From: Combretum micranthum
Taxonomy: Eukaryota; Streptophyta; Magnoliopsida; Myrtales; Combretaceae
Direction: 5' to 3'
Length of the DNA stretch: 64,000 nucleotides
NCBI GenBank assembly: GCA_024138025.1
Contig: JAMXBD010000715.1
Coordinates: 310,001 to 374,000 of the forward strand
Shown here: positions 37,492 to 49,179 of the stretch, piece by piece
Layout of the letters: each line of letters begins with the position of its first letter
How positions within the stretch are numbered: the stretch's first letter is position 1
Program-made: the position numbers and the translations under genes
The notes under the pieces: generated by a model
What the model saw: the letters and a program-made list of their open reading frames with translations, nothing else
Database searches by the model: none
What the model was told of the DNA's origin: nothing

Positions 37492-38077
37492 TGTTAGATT
37501 ACAAGTGTAAGAATCTTACATGGAAAATATGGGTCTTATGTGAAGAGTTTATAAGAAGGAAAGACCCATTAGCCTATTGCCTTAAAGTTATGGGTTATAG
37601 ATGGTGTCAAAATCCCATTTGTGTAATCCTTCACAAAGCTCATTGGATTTCTCCCTATCGAAGGCATACTCTAGATCCTAACAATTGGTATCAGAGCATA
37701 ATTCGACTGGAAAACTCCCATGGTTGGCCTACCATGTGGAAAGAAGAGTTTTGTAGTGTGACTCATTTGTGAAACCTATGGTAAGTAGGCCACTCACAAA
37801 GAGGATTTAGTGGAGTCAATTTGATAAGCTTTTGAGGGGGAGTATGACTTATCTCATTGTGGAGACTCATACTTGAGGGAGAGATTGTTAGGGTGCAAGT
37901 ATGAGAATCCCACATGGGAAATATGGATCTTATATGAAGAGTTTATAAGAAGGAAAGACCAATTAACTCATTGCCTTAAGGTTTTGTGTTATAGATGGTG
38001 TCAAAAACCCATCTGTATAATCCTTCACAAAGTTCATTGGATTTCTCCCTATTGAAGGTATACTTCAAATCCTAACA
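37492..38077 (+). mobile_element. TRIM (miniature LTR retrotransposon), 586 bp, inside copia integrase
   Basis: Two LTRs of exactly 192 bp (37492-37683 and 37886-38077) begin TGTTAG and end CCTAACA. By hand count they differ at 26 of 192 ungapped positions, mostly transitions. The PBS TGGTATCAGAGC (37686-37697) lies two bases inside the first LTR, and a purine-rich tract (37872-37884) directly precedes the second. The 202 bp interior has no coding signal. Flanks TTCAT (37487-37491) and TTCAC (38078-38082) are a 5 bp duplication with one transition. It is inserted opposite to the host element, and integrase motifs continue on both sides. Confidence 0.93.
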
Positions 38078-38082
38078 TTCAC

Positions 38083-38560
38083 AAGGATCTTGACGTTCCA
38101 GTCAAATGTTTATGTTTTTGCTTAACAATACCATTTTGTTGAGGAGTATAAGCTATGGACCATTGATGAATTATTCCAAGATCAGCAAATAGACATTGAC
38201 ATTCTTTAGATAAAAACTATACACCATTATCACTTCTAATAATGTTGGGACAAATGGAAAAATAATTCTTTACATATGCAATGAAATCAGTTAAAATAGA
38301 ACAAACTTGAGACTTGTATTTCAACAAATAAGTCCAAATTTCTCTTGAATAGTCATCCACAATTGTTAAGAATTATGATTCACCTATTCTTGCAACAACA
38401 TGATATGGACACCATAAGTCCAAATGTATCAATTCAAACAAGGCACTTGATGTAGTAGTACTTCTTGAAAAAGATAATCTATGTATCTTAGCCAATTGAC
38501 AAGCCTCATAATGAAAATTATTGAATTTAAAGTGTTAAAACTAAGAGAAATGTTCTAATT
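38083..38560 (-). pseudogene. copia integrase core and zinc finger, catalytic Glu lost
   Basis: On the minus strand a C-Q-L-A-K-I-H-R finger end is followed by a D-L-W segment, D-D-Y-S-R-E, R-S-D-N-G and P-Q-Q-N-G-I-V-K. These are the blocks around the D,D,E residues of the rve core. The Glu expected in the last block reads Lys (codon AAG), predicting an inactive enzyme. Stops are present. The core is cut off by the TRIM after K-H-K-H-L. Confidence 0.87.
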
Positions 38561-38903
38561 TGTACAAAGAGGAATGATCTAACCGGTCATGAAGTAAAGA
38601 AAGTGACAAAGAGACATCACAAGAACAACTCTCCTTGAGTTGTGATCGAAGCGCATATAACTTACATGCTGTAGTGGCTATAGCAACACATCTTTTAGTT
38701 TTTGGGTCTTAGAAAGTGCATGAAAGTTGATCAATAAGGACTTCAAAAGGATAATCCTTCAAAAGTCTAGGAACTAAAAGAAAATTGTGTTTGAAATTAG
38801 GTACATATAGAACATTATGTAAAGAAAGGTGATTTGTAATGAAAATGGTTCCTATCTCATGCATAGATTTAGTAGAACCATTAGGTAGATGAACAATGAT
38901 AGG

Positions 38904-39122
38904 TTAATTTAAGTGTATGACAGCTTGAAAGAGGGAACAAAAAGGGGTCACGTGATCATTTGCTCCTGTTTCAATTATCCAAGTTCCAATTTCATTTTGT
39001 AAATCAACAAAATGAATCAAGGAAGTGGTCATACCTACATAATTGAGTTTGAAATTATGAGCAACAATAACTCCATGATTTACTACTATACCAACATAAT
39101 TTACAGCAGTTGAAGCATTCAT
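38904..39122 (-). pseudogene. copia protease, active-site Asp changed
   Basis: The segment has the block W-I-I-E-T-G-A-N-D-H-V-T, where copia proteases have D-[ST]-G-A. The active-site Asp is Glu here. A following stretch F-C-S-L-F fits the family. The remainder of protease down to the integrase finger (38560-38900) is too decayed to read through. Confidence 0.82.
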
Positions 39123-39410
39123 ACTAGAGGAACCATCAGGAAATTGTTGTTATTGCATCAACCTCATCATTTCTGCACAAACAAAATTCGCCAAATTGGA
39201 GTCAACCTTACCTAAAACATCTTGCAATGAATTATGATCGAGCAGAGTATCATAGGCAAAAGAATGTGTAGGATTAAATTCTATATTTCTCATTGTGACC
39301 ACACCAAGTGCATCACCACTTGTCTAACCAACATCAACATGGTTAAACCGAGTAACTAGTTTCTTCATCTTCTTGCCCTTATACCAATCATAAAATCCAA
39401 TAATCTCAAA

Positions 39411-39452
39411 ACAAGTATCAACTAGATGTCCTTCTTGATGACAATGTTTGCA
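39411..39452 (-). pseudogene. copia Gag zinc knuckle (CCHC), intact motif
   Basis: Reads C-K-H-C-H-Q-E-G-H-L-V-D-T-C, a complete CX2CX4HX4C nucleic-acid-binding knuckle, between the Gag core and protease. The surrounding frame is broken. Confidence 0.88.
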
Positions 39453-39661
39453 AAATAACCCTCCTTTTTTAGAATCTTTCCTATCACTAGCAACTAGCCA
39501 GTAGCAAGAAAAATCTTAGGAAAAGATTTGTTCGCTACAAAAGCTGAAGAATTGATACGTACTGCTAACAAATTGGAAACTTCCTTTGGATTTTCAACTT
39601 GTAAAACCAAATAAAATGCTCTATTAATAGAAGGTAAGGGTTTAACAAAAAGAATTTGGTT

Positions 39662-40240
39662 TTAGACAGCTTCATACGTCTCTGACAATCCCGTTAGAAA
39701 TTGCATTAATTTTTTTTCTTCATAATCCAACAATCTGTATTTAAGGTCACAAGTACTATATCCTAACATTCCATAAACACAAGTTGGATATGAATTCATG
39801 GCCTGCAACTTGTCCCAACAATGCTTCAGTCCGTTATAATACATCCTGACAGACCGATTTCCTTGTTTCAAGTTTGATATTTCATGTTGAACTTGGAAAA
39901 CAAGTGGACCATTCACTTGTTCATATTGATCACATGCATCTTGCCATAAATCCTTAGTCGATTGTGCAAACAAAAAATTCTATGACATATCACTAATCAT
40001 AGAATTCAATAGTGAGCATTTAACCATGTCATCACGCTTAATCCACTTAACAAAATCATTTGAATTTTCCTCTGGTTTTGATATCGAACCATCAAGAAAC
40101 CTTAGTTTAAGTTTTGTTGCTAGAGCCATTTATATTGGTCTACTCCACGCAATGGAGTTTGTTCCATTAAAAACTATGTTTCCTAATGTCATGCCAGGAT
40201 TATCTAAATTAAACAAAAACGAAGGATCTACATTTACCAA
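39662..40240 (-). pseudogene. copia Gag (UBN2-type), broken
   Basis: The N-terminal part (about 40230-39985) shows N-P-G-M, a W-S-R segment and D-G-S-I-S-K-P, as in copia Gag N-termini, with in-frame stops. The main piece (39973-39662) has D-L-W-Q-D-A, Y-Y-N-G-L-K-H-C-W-D-K-L-Q and L-M-Q-F-L-T-G-L, the Gag core. Gag packages the RNA. The frame is not continuous to the zinc knuckle. Confidence 0.87.
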
Positions 40241-40350
40241 GTCTGCCCTTTTCCGAACCAAAGCACAAACAATTTGTCAAACATAAAACTAGGAGATCAA
40301 GAAAAACAAAGTAAAGAAGCAAGGAAAGATACCGACTGTTAACACATAAC

Positions 40351-40364
40351 CCACTCTGATACCA
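40351..40364 (-). promoter_or_regulatory. copia primer-binding site (iMet)
   Basis: TGGTATCAGAGTGG on the minus strand, directly next to the LTR end at 40365, with the first eleven bases matching the iMet consensus. Confidence 0.88.
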
Positions 40365-40652
40365 TGTAAGAAACATAAGCAATTGTGGATGTGTGGATTG
40401 CCATGTGTGACCTAGAACTGAACATGAAGCAAAAATAGAGGAAAAAGGAAGAAGGAAATAAAGTTCTGTTATATTCAACAAAACAGTTTGCAAAGGATAT
40501 ATATACATGATATAAAGCTCTAACTAACTCCAGCTAAATAAACTAAAATATATACGTGGACACAGACAAATATATACATGTGGACAAAAACAGTTAATGC
40601 TAGCTAAACAAACTAGTAATAAATATAGAGTTCTATATGTGTATTCTCCACA
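40365..40652 (-). repeat. 5' LTR of the copia element (288 bp)
   Basis: On the plus strand it starts TGTAAGAAACATAAGC and ends ATTCTCCACA. It is the partner of 35039-35324. Confidence 0.92.
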
Positions 40653-41625
40653 ATGTTAGTGTCACAGTGATTATTAATATATTCTCACAATAGGTAGTGA
40701 AACTCATATGCCATGTTTCCATTTGTTTAATGATCCACTAAAAGAAAAAAAATGAGAATATGATAATAAATAGCAACCATTCATGAGTAAATATGTGATT
40801 GTCAATTTTTACAAATAATTTTATTTTTGCTAAATGCTTATTACAATAGTTTTTTATACACAATAACAATATCTAGTACATTAAAGACGCTTTTAAAATT
40901 TGTAATATGTAAATAAACTTCCACGCAATATACTTTGCTGCTATACTATATTTAAAGTTTTTAAATCACTGTTAATTAGTTCTAATTAAAAAAGTATTAA
41001 GAGTTGCAATTAAAGTGCTGGAAATACTACAATATTAAAGGTTTTTTTTTTCTGCAATATATTGTTTGGTATCATTCTGGCATCATTTTTAAACGAACTG
41101 ATACTGATTTGATTTCGATAAGTTATCAATATAGATCCTATACAAATAAAAATTTGACAATCCAAATAGATGGTTAATGCTTTCACCACACTTTAGTGTC
41201 TTTGTTAATTGAAAGATAATATCCTTTGCCTTTATTTTTATTTTTACTTTGACTCTATACTTTAGTTTTGATCATATTTTTATGTTTAAATTTTGTTTGT
41301 ATACATTTTAACACTTGTTTACTAATGGTTTTATCATCAATTAAATTTTGATTTTTAATTAATATATTGATTAAAGAATTAAAATTTATTATTTATAGCT
41401 AGTAATTCTAGCTGTCCATAACTTTTATGCCTGTTATTGGAAAGTTATTGATATCTACTTTATTTCAAAATAAAATCAACTATGCATTGCAAGAGTGATA
41501 CATGGAACATGTAAAAATATTAAAATAGATATAATTTGTAAATTATGTCACATTTAATTTTATGAAATGAGTTTCTAAACATATCGTATAATACACTTCT
41601 ATAAATAATAATATTAGATTATATT
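40653..41625. other. intergenic, AT-rich
   Basis: No gene was seen. TTTGACAATCCAAATAGA near 41157-41174 mirrors the sequence at 34089-34107. The two may be the ends of one older element interrupted by the copia insertion. Confidence 0.4.
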
Positions 41626-41976
41626 TGAAATACCTTAAATCCTCACCTGAGTTAGAAATTGAATTTAGGTAGATTAAATAAATCAAGCAAATTATAGGAT
41701 AATTAAACAAGTTGACATAATTAAATTAGTAATAGATTAAGTTGAAATTTGAGATTTCGAATTCCTAAACCCCTAAACATGCTATTTAAATATTTAATGA
41801 ATTCTTAAGTCCCTAAGCTTTAACCTAAAATTCATATTCTTAACTCCTATCAATTTTGAAATCATCACCTATGTAAAAATATCAATTCTTGAGCCTAAAC
41901 TCAAGTTAAATATCAATTTGATATCAATCAAACTCATAAGCTAAATCATTATTCCAAGTTATTCGTCTATAACCTA

Positions 41977-43055
41977 TAGGGCTGTGCAAAAAAACCAATC
42001 GAACCGTGAACCTGACCGGATTGATTTAAACTGAAATTTCGATTCTTTTTTGAAACGGTTCGGTTCGCGGTTCAATTCATTGAAGAGCAAACGGTTCGCG
42101 GTTCGGTTCGGGACTATGAACCATGGTTTGAACCGAACCGAACAGTTTTATATATTAAAAAATTAAATATATTATTTTTACTCTTAATTGTTTTATTAAT
42201 GGTACATATCTATGTCACAACTTTTAAAAACAATTAATTTTTTTAAATAAATTAATTGTTTTTAAAATTTTTTACTTAGTTATGTGTTAGTCATTAGAAT
42301 AAAATTAGATTTTTCATAATATGTTTTAATTGTTATGTTATCTATAAGTAAGATAGATTTTAGAATTTAAACTCTAGTATTCTAACTTAAAAAAATTAAT
42401 TGTTGTAAATTTTTTTTACTTAGATATGTGTTATTTATTAGAATAAAATTAGATTTTTTATAATATGTTTTAATTGTTATGTTATCTATAAGTAAGGTAG
42501 ATTTTAGAATTTAACCTCTAGTATTCTAACTTCTGCATATTTCTTTTCCATTTGTTTTACTAATTAATCTAGTTCTATTATTTAGTTACTTATTGATTTA
42601 TATAATTAGTAATATGTTAGTTAGAAGCATACAATGAATTACATTTTATGTCTTATATTGAGATAAAGTTTTGTATATCATTATAGTTTAAGATAATTTA
42701 GAAAAATGAGACTAGTCATAGTTATAATTTTATAATGGATGAAATCTTTTCCTTCCTATAAGTTTTACATGTTTATTTGATAAATGATTAATTTTAAATA
42801 TTATTATTTATATTTGCATTAGTGATAAGAAATATGTAATTGAACTTTTTCGATAGAATATATTTTTTATTTTATGAAAAAATGGTTCGAACCGCAAACC
42901 GAACAGTACCGGACCGTTTTTTTTTTTCGGTTCAAAAAAATTACGAACTGAATCGTATAGTTAGGTTCGAATTTAAAAGAAAAATCAAACCGTAAATTAT
43001 GGTGCGGTTCGGTTCGAGATGCAAACCGAACCGAACCGTACCGTGCACACCCCTA
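41977..43055. mobile_element. non-autonomous hAT-like element (1079 bp), 8 bp TSD
   Basis: It starts TAGGGCTGTGCA and ends TGCACACCCCTA, terminal inverted repeats with one mismatch in 12. The flanks ATAACCTA (41969-41976) and ATTACCTA (43056-43063) match at 7 of 8. This end structure and TSD length fit hAT transposons. Both ends are rich in GAACCG/CGGTTC words. An internal tandem duplication with period about 144 bp covers 42274-42540. There is no transposase. Confidence 0.85.
42274..42540. repeat. 144 bp tandem duplication in the hAT-like element
   Basis: Two adjacent copies. Each contains AGAATAAAATTAGATTTTT, GTTATGTTATCTATAAGTAA and CTCTAGTATTCTAACTT. They differ at only a few positions. 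Confidence 0.85.
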
Positions 43056-46000
43056 ATTACCTATATGTTCTCAAATCATTTTCTAAACACTTTCAGAACT
43101 AAATATATTGATCTGAAAGGTTTTAGCTTAATAACTTTATCCTAAAATATCCTAAAAACTCTTATCCTTACCTTTTCCTTTCCTTTCTTTCTCTTTATGT
43201 TTTTCTTCTCCTCCTTTCTCTTCTCTTTGTTTTTCCTTCTCCCTTCTCTAAAAACATCAAAGTCAAAATCTCAATTTCAAGAAGGTTAGAGGAGAAATTA
43301 AGGTTATAAAAGAAGATAAGAGTTGGATATCAAGTTAGAAAAAGCTTTAACAATAAGAAATAGGAATCAAGTATCTAGGATTGTCCAAACATGTAAGTTA
43401 TGTTGTTTTATTGTTTTAATGGTTGTTTATACATGTATTTGATGAATTGATGTTAGTTACATGTAGGATTTAAGATAAAACTTGTAAGCTTGACATATAT
43501 GGACTTATAGGCTAAAACCTAATTGAAATTATGCATGTAAGAATTAGGATTGAGATGATCTATGAAGTAAAAATATGTGTATTGGTGTTGTAAATGATGA
43601 TTCTAAACTTTTATATTGATTATAAGATGTTAAATGTTGAAATATGATGTAAAACAAGTAGTAAAATAAGTTGAGTTTTGAAGGAGTCAAATACGGTAAA
43701 GAGCACGGGGGAAATACAAGTAGCTATAGTTAGTTGTGCTCCTTATTTTAACTTACCAGAGAAGAAACGCGGTTGGAACACGGCCAAATCTATCCAATTG
43801 TGCTTCTCTTTAATTCATTTTACATGAATATTTTCAGAATAGCATGGCTAAAACACGTTCTCCCCCCAATCTCCCTGTGTTTCTTTTTTTCTTGTGTATG
43901 TAACATGTTAAAAGGAAACACAACTAGAATATGGCTTACCCTATTCAATCATATTTCTCTCTTATTCTAGTATGTTCAATGTATCACGTGAAACACAAGA
44001 AGAAGACAACTCATTGTATCTCACCGTGTTTCTCTATGACCTTGGCATGCTTGGCTTTTTGATGAAACATGGGCGAAGTACTGCTTGTTTTATTTTGTTG
44101 TGATTCTCAATTGTTTCTATTCAAAGAGAAGCAAGATTGAAACACGACTTGTTTTATCATATTGTGCTTCTCTCAGAGCTACACGAACCAGCATGATGGA
44201 AAAATAGATTGAATGTATTTGATCGTGCTTCTTCATATGCATGGTGAAACAAGACTACCCTATCCGACCGTGTTCTTCATAAAAATCTGATTAAAATAGA
44301 AATAAAATAAAATGAAATGGATAAATGAGAATTAATATGTTATATTAGTTAAATGATATAATCAAGAATGAGTTAAGGGGATAAATAGGTTTAATAACAA
44401 TTTTGATTTAACATGGATTTAAGCATAAAATGAATCTTGAGCATAAAATGAACTTACTCACTAAATCTAAGTTTAATTTGGCTAAATAGAATTTGGTATG
44501 CTAAAATGAATTAAATTGATTAAGCTTAATCAACTTGACTTAGTAATTGAATTAAATCATTAATTATAGTCATTTTGGTTAAGATTAAGTTAATATAGGC
44601 TTGATAACTTATGATTGGCTTAGATTGATGTGTTAGGATAAACTATGAATAATATGGGGAACATGTTGTTTCAAATATTATTTGTTAAGAAATGTGAGTG
44701 TTTTTGAAAATGAATGATATGATTATAAACAAAGAGAAAAGAAATAATTTGACAGACAATGGAGAATTGTTTGTATCTTGGTGAGACAATCTTCGAAGTA
44801 TGTTAGGGTTCTTACTTAGTGTTTGGTCTTAGTTTTTTAAAATGAATTTGATATAAATAAATAATTAAATAAAATGCTTATACAAGTTTAATTCTTAAAT
44901 AGATATGCATACCCAATTTATCTTCTGAGATAGCTTTTGATCTACCTTCTGTCTCTGTTTGGATTTTAGAGAGTATAAGATAAGTAGTGATGTGCTTGTT
45001 GTTTGTTAGGATGGACATTCCTAATGAACTAAAACTTAAAGACTATCGAGTTAACGAGTGTTGCTTGTGCTTCTGTTGTTTAATTTGATGGGGGAGCGAC
45101 AACCTTGTCTGAAGCCGGGCATGATAGTCAGGTGCTTAGGCTACCTCGTACCATGATGTAATGGCAATTCATAACTAGCTCAGCAGGTAACTGATGAGGA
45201 AAACGGTATCATGTAACATTTATCTTGATCAATGAGTAGTAATATTGCAAGACTTACGTTTATGGGACTGGTTGAGCCTTACTATATTGTGGACTGAAAT
45301 GGGTAGAGTGTGTATAACAACAATAAACCCTAGATGAGGCTATTTTCTGTTTCTTAGTTAGATATAGGAGATATAAGTATTCGAGCTGCTTATACCAACT
45401 CCTTGAGAAGCTATTGTTACCCAAGACCCCTAGATTCCTCGAGGCTTGTTTCAAAGTGTGAGTGCTCCCGTATTGTTTGTTTTATTCTAATTTGACGATA
45501 ATAACTTCTTGTTGTTGTTGTTCCATTACACTAGTTTAAGCTTGTGTGTCATCTTGTGTGTGCTTGTGTTGTTGTGTACTGGGCTTCGACTCTTTGATGT
45601 TGTCTTTCTAGGTGTTGATGATGATATGATGATGATGTTGATGATTTGGTGATGATAATAATGTAGATGATAGTGGTGTTAATGGTGATGTTTGGTTTGG
45701 GTGTATGACACAACTCAAGGAGAGTTGTTAGAAGAAAAAGACAAGTAGGATCACTGGCTTTTATTTTATTTTATTTCAAAGCTGGAAGTATTCATTTAGA
45801 ATTGTATTTTCTGTAAGGGTTGGTTATAGAGCCCATGTTTTGTAATAAGTTTTAAAGTTCTGTTTTATGATTAGGAAAGGTATAGTATGGTCTTCTTTTA
45901 CAAAAAAGTTGATATACTCATGAGAGTAGAAGTTAGAAATGTTTTTATAAAGTTTGTTTTACCATTACTAAATCTAATTGTCTCTAGAATCTAATTAAAC

Positions 46001-46142
46001 GATTTTAGAAATTTAAATCAGCTAGTAATATTTGACGTAAACAAATCTTTTAATGAAGTCAGTGCATGATACTTAAGGTATTATATGTGGGTCAGCACTA
46101 AATATGCTTGAGATTAGATTCGGAGCATGTTAGGCCTTTACA

Positions 46143-46783
46143 ATATTTTTCATATGTATTTGGATACTTTTTAAAACTTGTAATAAAATAACTTCCAAAT
46201 AGAATACCATATGATTTCAACCATACAAATGTCGACAATCTTGGATACGAACTAAAAAATTACAATTCGGCTCAAAATTACGCAGTTTTTAAATGTATAC
46301 ATGTAGAGTTGCAGGTGCTCAGGGAGTTGTTTAAATGTAGATAATATTTATGTTGGAAACATGGGTCGGTTGGTTTCGACTTTTCTCCACCAAATGTAGA
46401 GCTTGAAATTCACGTTAGCTGGTAACACTTAAAATGATGGGGAGTTAATATAGAATTGTATCATATCATTCTAAGGTACGTTGGTCTGTTTTTTAAGGGG
46501 CGAATGACTCCCCATGCGCCCACATTTAAAGAAATGGTAAAGGATGAAAAGTCGACATATATTCAGGCCTAAGCCTCCAATCTATTGCCGGTCGGAAATC
46601 CGATCTCGTGAATGCGTGCTTGTCACTTCTTTTTAAATTTTGGGCTATGAAATCAAGGTGACATGGGCTTGGTTCTTCAGTTAACAAACCCGTCCTTCTA
46701 GCTGAACACGAACATAATTTGAGTTTATATGGGCTTTATTTTTTCCATTTTTTTTCCAATTCCGATGAAAGAGGGATTCGAAC
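46143..46783. other. intergenic, possibly low-copy
   Basis: No open frame or repeat end was recognised. It is less AT-rich than the surroundings between 46350 and 46700. Confidence 0.4.
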
Positions 46784-47888
46784 TGTCATGCCCCGAATTA
46801 GGGTTAAAGCGTGTTCAACTGCCACATATAATACTTATATATTATGCCTCAAAGCTAACCTAATCTACAATTTATCATGATCATTGCTAATTAAATTTTA
46901 GATTATAAAATCACTAAATTAGATTATGGAAACAATTGGAATTTCCAGTAGAAAAATAAATTTCATAAAACATTTTTCAAATATGATACTTTAGAGAGCA
47001 TACCAATATATATAAATAAATTTCGTACCATTAGGTATTTCAAAATAAAGAGTATTAAGTATCTCAAAATTTCAGACCATAAGCTCACTGATAGGCTCTC
47101 ATTAAAATATAAGTTTGAAAATATAAATTAGAAGCTTAGAATAATTAAAATAGTATAGTGATCCTAGTTGCTCCACTCATCAAAATTTGCACTGTAAACC
47201 CCTAAAATTTTACGATCAATTAAGCTTAAACTCTAATTAGAAGGTCAACCAGAAACCCTAAAGTCAACAAAACCTTAGTTAGATGCAACCGTTCAAATCC
47301 GACGATCCTGTGTCCGTAACCCTAAGTGACTAAGTGAGAGATTAGTATGTAGAATAGTTCGTAATAACATGAGAAAGCTTAAAAATATAAGATTAGTTAA
47401 ACTATGATTCGTTTTGAGCCCGATTGACTACAGTTTTCGAAAAGCGTGTCTTGGAGCTTAGAATAGTAAAAATATTCTGGATAATCGTTATACACATAAA
47501 AATATAAGGTTTTCAAAAATGTCAGTTTTATAATTTTTCGGTAACTAAAAATATCATATATCACAATTATACGCGTATTTTTTTACTACCAGTACATTAA
47601 TTGTCATGTCTACTTTACATTGTACTATTTGTCACTATTCTACACTATTTATCTATCTCTCATTTTTCTTACAACCTACTCTTACAACCATACACCTATT
47701 TCTTACGATTTTCATTTCCAATACAACTTCACATCTTTCATATCTTACTTTTCATTAACAAAAATACAAAAAAAAATTTTTTTTCTCCCTTACACTCTCA
47801 TTTTTGCGCTAGCCACTCCCTCTCTCATCCTCAATTTGTTTCATTTTTCAATTATTTAATTAACACAAATTTTCTTCCACTTTTTCCT

Positions 47889-47897
47889 ATAAATACC
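47889..47897 (+). promoter_or_regulatory. probable LTR TATA box
   Basis: TATAAATAC in a TCCTATAAATACC context, followed within about 50 bases by CT-rich sequence. A similar box on the minus strand is in LTR E (about 57905-57918). Confidence 0.6.
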
Positions 47898-49133
47898 ATA
47901 TCTTCCTTTCATTTCCTTCATACCTTCCATTCACTAAAATTACTCTCTCAAAATCTCTCCATAAGCTCTCTAAAGTTTTCTCTAGTTTCTACTTCTTCTA
48001 TAGGTAATAGTTTTAGCTTTCTATATGTTCATTTACTTAGTATGAGCATAGTATGTGTTTCTAAACCCATGAAAGTTAAGAAAGCAATAATATGTTCGTA
48101 CTTTGTTTTTGTTCATGAAATTATTTTCCTTTATGTTGTTTTCATATATATTTAACTAGATATATCTATGTAGTTATATATATCTTTTAGAGCATATAAG
48201 CTCCTTTGTTATTTCAATTTATTTACTTTCCTTGTAATTTATTTATTTACCTTGCAATTTATTTACTTTCAAGTTGTTTTAAGACTAGTTTTTCTAGTCT
48301 TAGACTTGTCCTCGTCAAGTCAAAACAATTTTCTTTTTCTTTTGGGACTAGTCTATTCTTAGTCCCAGGATACCTTGATGAAGCTAGGGTTCCCAATACT
48401 TGACATATTTCTTTACTAGCTTATTTCATTAATCATTATATCTTTCTTATGTTTTCATAATTTTATAATTTCATATTCATGATCATACATGAACATTTTG
48501 ATTTTATCTCAAAAAGACAAAGAAGGAAAAGTTTTCTTAAAATAGAAGTTCTTCTCTAGAAATAAATGTTGTTATGAAGGGAGTAATTTTTTTTATAAAA
48601 ACTTAGGAGTTTATCTTAACAAATCTTTTCTAGAAATCTAAAGGAGCTCATTATAAATTTTAAGAACATAAGAATTTTTAAACAATACATACATACACTT
48701 TACAAAGTCATAAAATGGAAAGGAATTCTTGATTAAACAAAAATTTTACAAAACTTCACTTTTCATTGATACTTTGAATTTCAAATAGACTAGTTTGACA
48801 AACACCAAGAAATTTCCTTTTATAAAAATAGAATGATCTTAAGAAATAAGAAAATCATTTCTTTAAATATAAAATTATTATTTTTAAAAAGTATTAGAAA
48901 CTAAGCTTAGAAAATGAAAATCATTCTTTTGAAATTTAAAAAGACTAAGGAAATGGAATTAAGGAAAAGAAAAATACTCATTTAAAATAACTTGAGATAT
49001 TTTCTAGCAAAGCTAAGAAGAAATTTTCGAAAGTTTACTTTTCCAAAATCCTTAGAAGACTTTACTTTTACCAAAAATTCATGGTTGAGACAACTTCATC
49101 AATTTCATGCATTTGATATAAGTTAATGAATAT

Positions 49134-49140
49134 ACACACA

Positions 49141-49179
<39 letters not shown>
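49134..49179 (+). repeat. CA microsatellite in LTR D
   Basis: About 22 CA units with one CATA interruption. Confidence 0.95.

Larger units (their letters stand above)
35039..40652 (-). mobile_element. Ty1/copia retrotransposon, full length but dead, TSD ATGTT
   Basis: Two LTRs of 286 and 288 bp, an iMet primer site, gag, protease, integrase, RT and RNase H in copia order, and a purine-rich tract before the 3' LTR. Flanks are ATGTT at 35034-35038 and 40653-40657. The first base pair of the 3' LTR end reads TA and not TG, a transition. A 586 bp TRIM is inserted within integrase. The interior has many frameshifts and stops, and key catalytic residues of protease and integrase are changed, so it is inactive. 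Confidence 0.93.
41626..46142 (+). mobile_element. solo LTR, family B, perfect TSD, hosting a hAT-like element
   Basis: Begins TGAAATACC and ends GGCCTTTACA. The 5 bp flanks are identical: ATATT at 41621-41625 and 46143-46147. Without the inner insertion it is about 3.43 kb and follows the family B LTR of 7411-16809 along its length, including the polypyrimidine tract (43160-43250), the GTGCTTCTCT repeat block (43690-44280) and the shared module (45270-45470). No PBS or coding region was seen. Confidence 0.9.

Noticed and set aside
37482..38055. Two related open frames at 37482-37772 and 37873-38055 that might look like a duplicated gene
   Set aside because: They are the same reading of the two LTRs of the TRIM.
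43773..43970. Short open frame in the repeat block of the family B LTR
   Set aside because: Equivalent frames at 11866-12289 arise from the same tandem repeats and differ by frameshifts, so no coding constraint.
47601..48155. 184-codon open frame in LTR D
   Set aside because: It spans the TATA box and CT-rich leader of an LTR. Its Phe/Ser/Leu-rich composition follows from pyrimidine-rich DNA.
49134..49179. Possible CRISPR-like or satellite array
   Set aside because: Simple CA repeat. Other repeated tracts here are microsatellites or LTR tandem repeats, without regular spacers.
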